Assembly: GCA_013399015.1 (NCBI GenBank)
Contig: VWZX01002556.1
Coordinates: 1 to 64,000 of the forward strand
From: Galbula dea
Lineage: Eukaryota > Chordata > Aves > Piciformes > Galbulidae
Length of the DNA stretch: 64,000 nt
Direction of reading: 5' to 3'
This document shows positions 24,862 through 38,504 of the stretch, piece after piece. The translations under genes and the position numbers were made by a program. Every line of letters begins with the position of its first letter. The first letter of the stretch is position 1. The notes beneath the pieces were generated by a model that searched no databases, was not told where the DNA came from, and saw only the letters and a list, made by a program, of their open reading frames with translations.

Positions 24862-27800
24862 GCCACTGCGACATTAATAAGAATAAGGAAGATTTTGAGA
24901 AACCATCTAATTCACCTCTCTACCCCAGGATAAAAGCAGTAACATTTCAAGCTTTCTCAGATTAATCTTTCAATTCTGTCTTGGATGACAGAGAAGATAA
25001 GTGCCTTGCCCCTGATAATATTACACAAAACCACAATAGGAGCAAAACAAAAAGAAAACTCAGACTAGCAAAGGTAGCAGAAGGTTAATCAAACTTTTTC
25101 AAGCGTGCAGAAATAAAAAAAAAAGTTAGTCCTGTGAAAAATGTGATTCAGGTCTTATTCTATTTTAGCGGATTATACTGAACCATTTCAGCCCTAAACA
25201 AGCCGAGGCCATGGGCATGAGATAAAAGTAGTCTGCCTTAGTTCTCTTCTGATTTATGTTGGAAAAGTGAATTAGCGTACAGTATAGACAGTGTACTTAC
25301 CAGTTAAACCTTTTTACAGATATGAAACAATTTTGGCGTCTACATCACCAGATCCTTGAGATGTTTTGGAAGTAATGTGCAAATTACTGTTTTTTCAATG
25401 ACTAGGTCCAAATTAAGCCCCATTTCAGGAAGCCAAGGCTAAAGTGACTATTCCAGAACAACTGAAACTATGTATTGATCTTTCCATTTTAAACAAGAAC
25501 AAATTTCATTTTGCAGGAAGAGATATGAAACAGAGATTAAAAAAATCCACTGCTACTGTCCCCACACCCCTGTTCTTTGAATCCTTTGGGAAATGTCGGG
25601 ATCTATCTTATATAGCCCAGTGGCAACAAGCACCAATAATCAAATGCCAAAAACACTTTGTTTGTATTGACACTTTAAATTACATTAACTCGATCTATCT
25701 AGGGGTTGCTTATCTGTGTTGTGGATTATGCAAAGTCAGGGGAGAGAAACACTGGATATAGTTTACGTGTGTTGGGTCAGGCATTGGAGCTACACGACTG
25801 CACCTATTTTTGTTTCTAGGACCAACATAAGACTGAAAAAAGAACAACAGCTTTTGCATGGTGCAGAATCTGAGGTAAGAAAACCTGTGGCCTTATACCT
25901 GCTTCATAAGAGTCTGTGGCTCACTATCACCCACCTGCAAATAAGAACACGCACATAGACAGCTAGCTTAGGTCTGACATGGAGGTAGGACTAGAAAGAG
26001 CACTGATTCCTGCAGAAGCACTTGGGGCTCAGTGCACCATGCTCCCCCTTCAAGAAGGACTCCTCTTTATGTTTACCAGGCATTACACTGAAACCAAGAC
26101 TCTTTGTTGGAAAGTGCCAGCAGGCACTGGGGTATCTATGCAGGAACTGGCTCAGTTCCAGCAGGACTCAAAGTCTCTGCCTTGGTGCTAGCAGTGATAG
26201 AGCTAGCTTGGCTCCACCAGAAACCTTCAGATATTTCTGGATCTCTTGTCCCTGTGCACATATTATCAGGAAGATAATATGGGGAGCTGAATATACAACA
26301 AATGGAGAAAGCATGTGCAGCCCTTTCCCATGAATACAATGCTGAGAATAGGAAGGCTGCTGAGTCAGTAACATTAACGACAGTAATGCCTATAAAGCAT
26401 TTAGTTAAATGTCACCAAAGAGGATAAAAATGTTAACCAGTTACAAATAACAGAAAGGGGTCAAGTTGTATAGGATGAGTGCCAAGAAGTAACTAAAAGT
26501 AAGTAAGAAACTGACAAAAGAGTTTTATTAAGAAGCACTTCCCAACAAGATTACACATTAGACTGTGCTAGTCTCCTCAGGGAAATTCTTATTATTAAAA
26601 TTTTACTTTGTTTAAAATTTTACTTGATAAAGTGGGGGGAGATATCAGTTGATTACAGAATTGAATAAATGAGACCAGACAGGCCTTCTCTATCTCTAAT
26701 TGCTATAAATCATTGATCTTTACCACCTTTTGAAATGAATTCTTCTGGCTGCATCAGCTTAGTAAAAGGAAAAGACAGTTCTAGGACCCTGTAGCGACCC
26801 AGTAAGCCTTCTCAAAGCCAAGGGCTGCTTGTTCACAAAGCCAAGCCATGAACTAGAGGCACAGAAAACAGCCATACAGTGAGGCAATCACTGCTGAGTA
26901 ACATTGTTTCAGAAGTAAGGTAGGCACATGGGGAAAGGAACTTGTAGTTTCTATAGATATATTTTTCCTACTTCAAACTTGCAATTCAGTTTATTTGTTG
27001 CAAGTGAGTTGAGTTTTGGAAATTGCTATAGAATAGTAAGTAGTGAAGGGCTAAAATACCACATAGTGTTACATAAAGTGATTCTCACAGACTGTGAATT
27101 TGTGGACCTTAAGAAAAAAACTGCAAAAGATTTTGCAAGTCCAACACTGGAGTTCTCACTCTCCAGGGTCCTCCAGGTACTCAATAAATAGCAAAGATGT
27201 AAGTTTACTCACCCAGAAAGGTTTTCATACTCAGTGAATAGTAGAATATTTTCTACAATATATTTTCTATATAAGTCTCTGAAGATAAATGTAAATTGGG
27301 GCTTTACTCCCAATTTACTGATTGGAAAAGTGTGCCACACAGTAGCAAAATCATTGGCCAAGACCACAGGAATGGCATTTATAATGCTGAGCCTGGGATT
27401 AAGTGACTTCTGGCTCCCAGTTCCATGACTGACCCCTTAAAATTTCTGACCATCTTTTCACACAGCTGTTCTACTTCAGTCCACAGCATTGAATTTCAAT
27501 GACTGTGCTTTCCAGTGCCTTTTAGTGGGCAGGAGGAAGGCTGATGTGGATGCATGAGCTCCTTCTGACACTACATGTCAGCTGTGTCAACCTTGGATTA
27601 CAGCTGGCACTGTTCTTTCTTCAGGCAATAAGATCAGAAAAGCACAAAGATGTTGTTCAGGCCTCTGATCCCCCAGGCCAGATGTTTATTTTTCACTCTT
27701 ACTCTGTGTGTGTGTATGGAAGACAGGGACAGAAGGGGAGCCAGAGCAGGAGAGAAGAAAAAGAATATATTACAACAACTCTCTCTGACAAGGAAAACTG

Positions 27801-28022
27801 AAACAGAACTAATCTAGGAAAGAAATGTAACTATATTATTGTCTGGGAGTTCACTGCACTGCAGGATTCTTACTTCCCAGAAATCTTATTCAAACTGATT
27901 CTCCATCTGAGAAATATCTCCCCATCTTTCTCTGCACTACTTTGTATAGATACATTTTATGTATGATCAGATGACTGATCCAATAGTAATTCACCTCATT
28001 CCAGCAAAGGAGAAATTTCACA

Positions 28023-28335
28023 AAATCACAGAAACATTAAGGTTGGGAGAGAACTCCAAGTTCATCAAGTCCAACCACCAACCTATCACCAACATGCCAC
28101 TAACCCATGTCGCTAATGTCACATCTGTACGGGTTTTTTTAACACCTCCAGGGACGGTGACTCCATCACTTCCCTGGGCAGCCTGTTCCAATGCCTAACA
28201 ACTCTTTCTGTGAAGAAATATTTCCTAATATCCAATCTAAACCTCCCCTGGTGCAACTTGAGGCCATTTCCTCTTGTCCTCTCACTGACAAGCCAGGAGA
28301 AGAGACTGACCCCCACGTCACTACAATCCCCTTTG
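28023..28335 (-). mobile_element. CR1 LINE 3' portion, same subfamily as the copy at 24022
   Basis: The plus strand reads ATCAAGTCCAACCACCAACC, then ATGCCACTAACCCATGTCGC, then CTGTACGGGTTTTTTTAACA. This is the reverse complement of the 3' end of the 24022-24861 element. It continues into antisense of the reverse-transcriptase tail (FFTERVVRHWNRLPREVMES and RTRGNGLKL on the minus strand). It ends inside the region encoding the YLKGG motif. It forms an inverted pair with the copy 3.2 kb away. Confidence 0.9.
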
Positions 28336-29859
28336 AGGAGGTTAATTTATCAGAATTTTTTTTCGTGTTACTGATTATGCTCAGCACCTGAACAAGGATA
28401 AACTTTAAAGTTTTCCCAACAATAGGATCATGGACCAGTGGACACAAACAGATGAAAACAGGTCACGATTTGAGCATTCAGACAGTTAGGATAAACACGC
28501 TCACATGAGCAGCTGTATAGTTCAGCCTGGAATCGTAAGCAAGAACAAGCTATTAGGATACACCTATATCTCTTAGTATGCAATTACTATCCATGGAAAA
28601 TAGCATGGTGATGCCATTTACCAAGAAGTCTACTGGATGTCAGAGATAGAAGGAAAAAACTCATGTCTTGAAACCCTATGTGAATGCAATACACCTGCTT
28701 TGCACCATAGTATCTCAGGGAGAGGGACTCAAAGGCCTGCATTGAGTATAAGAATGTAATCCCAACACTTAGGGAAATCCCAGGGTTCTTATATAAGATA
28801 CAAGAAGAGTGAGAACAACTAGGTAGAAAATGCATCAGTGCCAATGGATACTATATCTTGGCATACTTTAAGTCATCATTCTGAGTCAGAACAAGCCCAA
28901 GATTGAGGAATTGTAAAGCTCATCTCATCATGTGTTACACTACCTGCCATATTATCATTGCCATATATTATCATGACTTTTCATAAGCATTCTCTCTGTG
29001 TTGCAAGAATTTCTCTCACAAAGAATCCTAGTCCATAAAACTAAGCTAAAAAAACTGAGATTCCAGAATCAAGAATCAGAGAAATAGAGGAAAAAAAAGC
29101 AGATTCTGCAAGTTCTGTTTTGCTGCCTAAGTTTTGTTTTGTCTCGGTTTAAATTTGGCTGAGCAATGGGCTCACAATAGAGCAGAGTAACTTTTATCAA
29201 ATGCCAGCTGGAGAGAGAGTGGGAGCATTTCCACATGGTCATGTCTCCCTGAATAAACTAATGAAGGAAAAAAGAAAGCATTTACTTCTTAACAGAGTAA
29301 TACAAATGTAATGATTATAGATATGATACAAGCACGTACAGCTTATGTGACCTCAAATTTAAGGTCACAAACTAAGCATAAGAGTAAGACATTTTCTTTC
29401 TAGAAAGCCATCTTTGGGGGCATATTTTTGCTGTTGCCATGGTAGTTTAGTGTAATTCTCAAAAGCATCAGACACTTGGCTGCTCTCCACCTCAAGAAGC
29501 TGATTAGATGAACAGGCAGGCTCTGGGAGGACAGAATAGAAACCACCCAAAATCCAGGACCACTGGTCAGAAGTGTCATTTTGACCACCAAAGCAAATTT
29601 TCTTCTGATGTATTTGGTATTTGCCTTGTAGCTTTGACATCTAGCCTGATTCAGGAAGATGTAACATTGATTCAACTAACAGCACACAGCAATATAATAC
29701 ATATCTCTCTTCTTCTGGGCAGCAATGACAAAATGTTTTTCACACAGTCAGTACTTTTTGATAGTATTTTCTTTATCCAGGCTATAAATAAGATAAAGTA
29801 TTTTGGCTAAATTAAACCAGTATTGCCTCTGTGGCATGTATTTGCATGTCAGAACAACC

Positions 29860-29875
29860 TTTTTTTTTTTTTTTT
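29860..29875. repeat. T16 homopolymer
   Basis: Sixteen consecutive T occur in intronic sequence, with no adjacent recognisable SINE. Confidence 0.9.
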
Positions 29876-31310
29876 ATGTGATTGTTACATAGCAGTAATA
29901 GACACTGCTACACAAGAATGCCTCTTTATCCTTCTCCCTTCTTTCCCACAGTTCAAAGAGTATCTGTGGGATCCTAGGTGGGAATTAGTGGGTCATGGCT
30001 ACTTTGCATAAAGATACTGTTTCGTGTCTAGCTTTCCTTAGGTAAACCCCTCCTTTCAATCCCATTGTTGTTAAATAATAACGTACTGTTTGTTCTGCCT
30101 GGTTACTTTTACATGTCTTCATAAAAACCCACACATTTCCCTCTTTCTTAATGTCAAATTGACAGAAATTCTGGTGCTTGATACAGTATCACTCACATGG
30201 ACATGAGGTATGTGATGAAAATAAGACTTCAACTCATGCAGACTGACTGAGTGCAGCATGTTTTAAGAGCCTAGATCAGTTTTGAGAAATGAAACTTCAA
30301 GAGGAAAGATGAGCACTGGAAGTCACAACATAGTCACTTTTTTCTTTCTATCTTTCCTCTCTGTCCTCAAAAACAGAATTTGGAAGACAGACAAGCCCTA
30401 CAGCACTTCTGTGCAAGTGTTTGGGGCAAAGTGGAAACAAATCACAGCATCATATATTCTGTGGGAAAGCAAAACCAAAGTACACAGAAATTAAACTGAG
30501 TGTAATGGCAACATTTATGTAACTTTTTTTATCACATCAGATCCTATCCAGTTCATGAAGTATGGGTGCACATGCATTAACATGGGTGTTTTTGTACAAA
30601 TTCTTAAGTACATTAGACTGTTGGTGACAATGTGTGTAATTTTATATCTCTGTGGATGCAGGAGACCAAAACTGAGTTTCACATTTATGTGTTTTTTTCC
30701 AACCTTATAAATACATCAGAAATGTTATGGCCCTGCAGTGACAAACTACAACCAATTTTTGATTTCATCAACTTGTCATGTTTTAATCATCCTTGGCAGA
30801 TCTTTCAACATATGTCACAGTACTGCTTTCAAAATGTGCTTCTCCAATGCTGTTTTATTAACCCTGTCTTTTTATATGTTTAAGCTCATTATGAAATGAG
30901 GTAAAGCTGTCAGAGACACTTTACATGCTATCTCAAATTCATGCTGATAGGATGCATCTGAGAGCTCATTTAAGTCCCACAAAATGAGTACAATATGAAA
31001 AAAATCAAACCCCACAAATAAGAACCCCGGGGATCAAATTCAGCCCACAGGGCTAATCAAAATTTAGTGCTCTTGTTCCTAACTCATTACCCTCTCACAA
31101 GGGCATTTGCATAGGAAAACATTAAGACCACAGTGGGATCTGGCAGCACCATAAAGAACTCTCTTCAGCTTGCACATGAAGCGATGAGACTTATTGAAGA
31201 CTCCAAGTAGTCAAGCACAAGATCTATGTGCCTCTTCATGGAGGCAACTGGATTCAGCCAAGCTTCTTACTATTACCTTGGTTTCAGAAGCAAGGTTTCA
31301 GGAGTGAGGA

Positions 31311-31425
31311 GATCACAGAATCACAGAATGTTAGGGGTTGGAAGGGACCAACCCCCCTGCCAGAGCAGGATTCCCTAGAGTAGATCACACAGGAATGTGA
31401 TCATAATGGCCTTGAATGTAAAGGA
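31311..31425 (-). mobile_element. CR1 LINE 3' end fragment with internal deletion
   Basis: The plus strand shows GATCACAGAATCACAGAATG, TTGGAAGGGACC and, directly after, AACCCCCCTGCCAGAGCAGG. About 20 to 30 bases normally found between the last two blocks (the ATCATCTAGTCC region) are missing. GATCACACAGGAATGTGATC and CCTTGAATGT follow. It is a small noncoding relic. Confidence 0.8.
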
Positions 31426-32792
31426 AGGAAGGGATTGCTGAAGGGCCACAAGGAGGCAAACCCCAGATTTGGAGGGAAAGCAGGTAGAATGAGGAGATGC
31501 CAAAATCACTCTGGAAGAGACAGAGGAAAATAGGGAGAGCCAGCCTCTGCAAAGCACAGAGAACTAGTTATTTGCTCTAGTAAGGCTCAGCCACCGAGCA
31601 TTTGGAAAGACCAAGTAGTACACCATGAGCTGTGTAGGAGGAATACATACAAACTTAGAAAGGAAGAACTTGTTGCACTGAATCAGATATTCCAGTTAGT
31701 CCTGCTTTTGAGTTTTCTTGGTTAATGTCCCAGTCAGCATTAGACTGCATTACTGAGATCATGAGAACTAATAATTACAATATTGGATGTTATTTACAAT
31801 ACTAGAGCACAACAACTGAAAAAAAAGGACATGTAGACTTCTCTTAAATCCTCCAATGGCACTACTATTAGATCATCCAAAGTTATCTTTTCCCATTTGG
31901 CTAATGCATTATAAATTAAATAAAGCAAAGTTGGGAGAGGTAATATCCCATTAAGCAAATTGATAACAGTAAAAAATACAGACAAACTTTCAGAAACACA
32001 AGACCTTAAAAAAATTGCAGAGAGAAAATTAAAATGTCACTGTTAAAATGTTTTCTTACTGTGTATTGTGGACCAAATGTCCTAACCTACTAACCCTTTT
32101 CCAGGTCAATTCTCTTTTACTAACTTAATTAAAATCACTAACAACATATATCCAGATATAAGGCTGCTTTTTTCAGCTGTACTGGATTGACTCACAAAGA
32201 CTATCTGTCTTCAGCAATCTTGTCTTGGTTATAATTGAAGACTACTACAGGTGTAGTACACTGTTCCTCTGTAATTAAGGCACTCTTCTAGAAAGAAGAT
32301 AGTGTTAATTCTGTTTCACAAAGAGGAGCGTTAAGTTACTCTCATTCGTATGGTCAACAGGTAGCAAAACACAAGAGCACCGAAAAGCTGGCTCAGTCCC
32401 CCACTTTGCTCTTGGGAAATCTACTGTCTCCCTGTATTAAGTATAAAGCCAGTGAGATGAACCCAAGCCAGCATGTGCAAAGAATCTGGATGCAACCTTG
32501 TGAGACCTTCTTTTTCAAGGACAAGATGGGGACATATAAAAATATAAACATCTAAAACATATAAACATATAAAAATCAGCGCTCATGTCTGGGAGCTTTT
32601 TTCTATGTCTTCTCTCTATGTTTTACATCAAACAAATCCGTGCTAGATTTTGTGTTTAACAGCTACAACAAATTCTGCATTATCTAAGGAAATTTCTCAT
32701 CATAACAAGCTCTTGTGTGTTTTGTGTAATTCCTTTACAAATAACCTTGAGTTTTGTGTATGTTCTTTTAATATCTCAGGAGAGGATCTCAC

Positions 32793-32860
32793 TTTCTCCT
32801 CCTCTCCTGTCTGCCTTCCCCCAACATCCTCCCCCAGCCACTCTTCTCCTCCCCCCACAA
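32793..32860. repeat. Polypyrimidine tract, G-rich in NRXN3 sense
   Basis: The plus strand is a long C/T tract with C5, C5 and C6 runs at 32818-32822, 32831-32835 and 32851-32856. The NRXN3 pre-mRNA strand is therefore purine-rich with three long G runs. A fourth run of three G is absent, so a canonical quadruplex is not complete. Confidence 0.7.
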
Positions 32861-35310
32861 TTATCTCTTGCTGTCTTCTGGGTGGTTATGTTTAATCTCA
32901 GGATTAGGCAGAAGCCTGCAGTTTGCCTTGAACAGCTTATCAGCTTCCAAGAGACATTTACAGGGAGAGAAAGACTCTAGTTTTGATAGCAGTAATTGTA
33001 TTTAGCTTGTAAGATACAAGGCTATTTATCTCACGGCTGGGAAATCACAGAGGGGGAGAAAGAAAATGTTGCTGATAAAAACTAAATAAAACTAAAAAGC
33101 ATGAAGAAAAGAAAAGAAACAACACCCTCCTGAAAGTCCCTCCAGTAGAGGGATGAGGTGGGAAATGGACTTCAATGAACAAAAAGATCATGCCACTTGT
33201 GGAAGAAGATTGAAAATATCCAGGGAAAGACGATAAATGGTTTGAGAAGGACAAGAAATGACCTATTTCAAAGCAGACTACTCTAGTTCAGTAGTCAAAA
33301 TTGTGTAAAACTTGGAGAATTTGATTTGTAGCACTCCTTCAGTTTACCAGAAAATTTCTTGAAAGAAGAAAGCCAGCTTTCTTCCCTGTCTCACCTAATG
33401 TGCCTGGTACTAATCAAGCCATTTCAGATGTTTCCACCAAGTACACAAAAAACATATTGTAGCAAAAGAGACCTCATACCTTTCACATTTTAGATAGGTA
33501 GGACAGTCTAGACCACTACGCTTCTGGAACGTGTTTTAGTTCAGGCAATGTCAGGTGAGAAAGAATGACTTAGTCTCACACAGACTGCTAAAGATGTAGT
33601 TCAGTGAAGACTCTAAACCAGCATAAACCAGCCTTGCTGATAAAGAAGTCATCTTATCTTTTCTCCTGATTGATCATTTCCACTTCCATGTGGTCATTTT
33701 TCCTGGGCCAGTTCCATGGTGAATGGCACTGGTAAAGTGATCCCCTTGAACAGAAACCAGAAACTTGACTGTTTAAGCACCATGAGTATGGTAAAGAGCA
33801 ATGAAAGAATGAGACCCTCTGTCCAGCTCCAGCTGTATACTAGAATAAAATCTGTCTACATCAGCATTTTGGGTTGAATTAGAAGCATGACTCCAAGGGG
33901 TAGCTCCTAAATCTCTTCTGAAAGGATTCTAAAGGAAAACCCCAGCACAGATATCAGGGTCTCAGAACCAACTTTTTGTTTTATAAGTGTGTGCTTATGA
34001 GGCCACAGTACTTGCCAGAGCAGTGAGAGAGTCCTGGGAGTTCTGCTGGCAACAGCTAACTGTGCAGCTTTTCCTAAAATACAACTTCCTTTAGAATGTG
34101 TACTTGAGACAATGAAGTAGGGGCACAGAGGATGAACTCTTTTTCCTCTTATTCAGTACCAATAGAACTGACAATTAATATAATTTGAAAGGGCAGAGGC
34201 ACCTAAAAGAAGGTTTAGAGATCACTCAAGAGGATGATAAAGAGGAAAAATATAAAATCTGTATTGGGTGGATGAACCAATGGATCCTGGTAAGGATCCA
34301 GATGCTTAATGCTGTCCTATTTCTTATTTTTTAAATGCATTAATAAAACCCATGCTATAATTCTCTTATTAAATCACATATTTCTTTAAATGACAATTTC
34401 TTCCTGCCTTCTGCCTCCTTTCTTTTAATCTTTTCTTTTAAAATACTACTCCAATTAGACTTTATCTTGGTGTCACTGGTACTCTTGCTTTACAGCTTTG
34501 CTTCACCTAGTTTTGTTTTTTTTTTCTACTGCAGAAAATTTAGTCAGTTCATGGATGAATGAACAGGAATCTCAGGCTTGTTTTGATGTTTGCTACAAAT
34601 CTAGCAACACACCAAGTATTTCTTTGCAAGCAAAGACATTGGACAGTGAAAAAAAAAATCTCTTGTCTAAGAATTAATGAAAACTTAGGGACTGAGATAT
34701 CCCAGTTCTGTGTCAAGATAGAAGATTTGGTTTTAACTCTGCTGACTCCATCTCAAACCTGAGGATTCCTAATTTAAATCCTTCTATCTCACTGTGCCTC
34801 AAATTTGCTGGTTTTTACTGTAATCTGAAACAAAAATATTTCAGATGCTTCCTCTTCCTGAACTAGCTTTCCTATCTTACTCACTCTTGGTCCAAAATGA
34901 CTTCTACTTCATCCACTAAAACGATTGATTTAGGTGTAGAGAAGGCTCTCAGACTTCTCAGAGAACACAGAAGCAATAAAACAACAGTGACCAAACACAA
35001 CCTGTTATCTGGAATGTACACCACCAAGTGAAGACGTGAAAAAACAGAAGAGAGGCAGTCACGGAAAGCCGTACTTGAGGGCATGGAAATTCATACATAT
35101 GTTAGCAAAAGGTGTTTAACTAAGAAATACTTTGTGATGGCCAACTTCATGAATCAAGCATCAAAGGACTGGCTAGCAGTACAGCCTATGGAAAACGTCC
35201 ACCTCCTTATTGTGTATTTGAGGCAGAGGAGAAAGAGCAAAACTAAGGCAAATAAACCATTAATGGCTCAGTGATTTTGGCTGAACTAAACCACAACATA
35301 TGAATTGCAG

Positions 35311-35412
35311 ATAGCAGCCCTGGTGCTAATGATGCTATTAGCCATCACCCAGTTTTCAGGAGCTTTGTCTCAGATACTTCTACCCAGCCAGTGTTCAGAG
35401 TCTTGCTGCCCA
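35311..35412 (+). other. Candidate exon of an unrecognised gene nested in the NRXN3 intron (hydrophobic leader)
   Basis: I do not recognise this. The 102-bp block follows the acceptor-like ATGAATTGCAG and precedes the donor-like GTAAGA. It is open in phase 0 at both ends. The 34 residues begin IAALVLMMLLAITQFSGALS and continue QILLPSQCSESCCP: a hydrophobic, signal-peptide-like stretch with an Ala/Ser cleavage context, then a Cys cluster. No ATG with a good signal-peptide start is in the block itself (ATGATG starts at its eighth codon), so a short upstream first exon would be needed. Read without splicing, the frame runs on to a stop at 35497-35499. It pairs in phase with the block at 35876. 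Confidence 0.3.
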
Positions 35413-35875
35413 GTAAGAGAAACTCTATCAGAGTTGGAATGGTACAAACAGTGTGAGATCATCTCTAATGACTGTGACTATTTAAGTCCCAAAGCTTAGG
35501 TCTAAGTTAATTCCCTCCTTTACCATTTCTCTCTAACCCTTTTCCTCATAAGAAAGCATAAAGCTCATGTTGCAGGTGACTGAGATGCAAGTGGATAGTA
35601 TAAAGCCCAAAATGCCAGTGCTTGAATTGTAAGTGTGTTGCTTTTCCCTTTTCCTTCCACTTCCTTGTCTTTTATTTGAAGTTGCAAAAATACAGCTTTA
35701 CAGTTTTCAGTCAGTCCCATTGGGCTAGTTTCACTTAATTTCAGTTCAACTGAAGACTGTGTTTTAAGGAAAGAAAATATTCTCTCTCTCTTTTCTCACT
35801 TAATGAATATCTCACTTTTATTTTTACTTTCCATACAGCAAGTAATTATGAGTCTAATGTATAATTCTTTTACAG

Positions 35876-35954
35876 GTAATAAAACTCGGAGAGGAGCATG
35901 GAGATGCCATTCAGAAGGCAGCCCTGCTATCTGGAGATTGCACCACATGTGATG
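35876..35954 (+). other. Candidate second exon of the same unrecognised nested gene
   Basis: I do not recognise this. The 79-bp block lies between a strong acceptor (ATAATTCTTTTACAG) and a strong donor (GATG followed by GTAAGG). In phase 0 it encodes VIKLGEEHGDAIQKA, then ALLSGDCTTCD and the first base of Gly. The text looks like genuine protein, with a CxxC pair and an amphipathic stretch. Joined to the 35311 block it would give a secreted Cys-containing N-terminus. A short noncollagenous leader ahead of Gly repeats is one possibility, but no Gly-X-Y exons were seen in the window. It could be a nested gene, a decayed gene or chance. Confidence 0.35.
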
Positions 35955-38504
35955 GTAAGGAAGGTATTTTAGCTAGTTTATAAAATCTGCAAACATTAGG
36001 CTGTAGCACTGTGCAGAAAATCAAAAGCACACTAAATTGTTTATAGTGCAGAAAACACTGTATACCAGACATGCATGTGCTAAACATGATATTGTTTAAA
36101 TGCTACAAATAATTGTGTTTCCAGAATTGAAGTGATCCTATCTGTAAAACATGGGATTCCTTAGTTATTGTTGCACAAGTTTGATATGAATTGCAGCTCC
36201 AGCAGAATCCAGCTAAAACACACTGGATTAGCCTGGGTCAACCCAACCACAAAGCTTTTTACAGAGTTAAACTCAGCTGAACATGGGTTTGGTCTTGCAC
36301 TCAGTAGGAGAAACACTAGCGCGGGTTTGGTCTGTGAAAAACAACAAATTATTCATTTCAAAAGCTTCTCTTTTGTCTTATTTTAAACCATTAATTGCCC
36401 AGAAAATGGAGCTAACAAGGATTGGTTTCCTGTCATTATCTCATTGAAGCTTTTCCGGAATCTGAGGCATTCATAATGTCTCTTTATCATATGGATATTC
36501 TGGTATTTAATATGAACTGAGATCAAGACACAGTCTTTTCCTCTGTTAGGGCTGGAACAGTAATCCCCTCCCTTGATTATTTTCCTTAGCCATATAGGAT
36601 CTTTATTTTCTCACTTTTTGCCCTTTTATCAAATTTGGCTAAAAAATTCAGTTTGAAACAAACTAGAAAAAATAAGGGACACATATGGGCACACACAAAA
36701 AATATGATCCCATAAGCCTTATTTTCACAGGGACAGGCTGGAAACACCATAATCTACAAAGAGCCAGAGATTGAAATACATGCATGGAAAGGAAAAGATG
36801 TCTGAAATACAAAGGTGTCCTCCTCCTTTTGGGTACTGCATGTACCCAGTACTGGCCCAGAACCTAAGATAAATGCTGATTCTATAAAACCATACATCTT
36901 CTAATGAAAATATAGGAACATCTTCAGCCGAGACAAAAGAAGAAGGTACCGACATAGTCATTGAGTATGATTTTTTTCCCTTTAAAAAAAATCTCTAAAG
37001 CAATGAGCTAAGTATTTTGTTTCTTTACACCAAAGACTTACTACACCAAGTAATATGAAAAGAAAATTTATTCATAGAATAATTGGATCAGAGGTATTTT
37101 ACCACAAAAGTAACTGACGAAAGGAGCAGAAAGATGTTCATCTTGGGCCTCTCCTAGCCAGGCTTCCCTCTCTAACCAATGGATAGCAGAGCTTGAATTA
37201 ACTCAGCATGTCTGTCATGACATTCTTGGAAAGCAACTTTTTCATAGAAATAATCATAATTATTAAAATGTACTCTTTTGCATATATATGACCAAAACTC
37301 TGACAATGTCATGTTGAATATTTGGTAGACAGCACCACAGTATAGATCGCTCACATTAAAAACTTTCTTGTGCACTTTCTGAGTGAGTGGAAGAGTTTAA
37401 TGTACCCCCTTGGAGTAATTTATTAGTGTAACATTGCATAAAAGATTAGGATATTTCTCATGACTGCATGTTAAGTGGGTTGTGGACAACCCCTACATAA
37501 CTAGAAAATTGCCGCCTGTTTATCACAGAATTCTTCCCCCTGTCCCAGGTCAGTTAAGTACAACCTAGAAAGGAAGAACGAGAATTAGTCCAGTTAAGTT
37601 TAGTTGCCATTATTAAGTCCCTTAGACTTAATACTGGAAACTAAAAAGATCAGGGCTTGATCTTGGACAACAACACACGAATAAAAAGAATGTGGTTAAC
37701 ACTTCCTCATGCTCCTCCTGCCTTTTGTAACCATCCACATCACCAGCCCTCAGCTACCTTATGTACTGTCATACCTTACATACAACATCACATGAAACAG
37801 TCTGTTTTTCACTTGAAGTGATTTTGACCTTTTACCATGGTGACATACAGTATCATGAGGTTGTAGTTTGCCAGAGGTGGGATAAAGCATTGGACAGTGA
37901 CTCAGTAGTCAGTTGTTCACTATTCCTGGTGGATTTAAGGTTGTTATTTCCAAAGAAATACTGAATTATTCCACTGCATTTTGTCCTAAAGTCAACAAAG
38001 AGTAGACAGATCTGACTAGACTGTATGTCAACCTCTATATCTGCAAACCTAAAAGAGAGAGTGAAATTCAGATGATGAAAAATCATGAGACACAACTAAG
38101 GTCTGTTCAAATACTTGCAACTTAATCTTCCACATTCCTTACACTTCAACTCTACACCTAAATAAAGAGCATCCTGGATGTGGCTAGAGTCACCTCTCCT
38201 TTCTGTAAAACCTCTTCAAAACTTTTCTCCCTTAAATAGCTAGAAAATATCACAAGTAGCAAAACCAAGAGTGGTGTGGAATCAGTTTGCAACTCACTGC
38301 AGAACCAAGACTCACTCAGAGATCTCTGAAACAGCAGGATCTATGTTCATCACACTGTTGGCATGTATAATCTTCCAGTGTAAAGGACCATTACTTTATT
38401 TTCCTATAGGAAAAATATGCATCACCAGGCTGATTAATTTACTGTTGAGTTGAAGCAACAAAGATTTCTATAGCAACCAGTTGTTACTAAATGTTAGTTT
38501 TTAG

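Noticed and set aside
25820..25874. Exon-like block after TTTTTGTTTCTAG and before GTAAGA on the plus strand
   Set aside because: One frame is open, but the block is only 55 bp, has no matching partner exon and has unremarkable peptide text.
35576..35629. Plus-strand block between GTTGCAG and GTAAGTG within the nested-gene candidate region
   Set aside because: It is open, but it ends in phase 2 and would force an immediate stop in the block at 35876.
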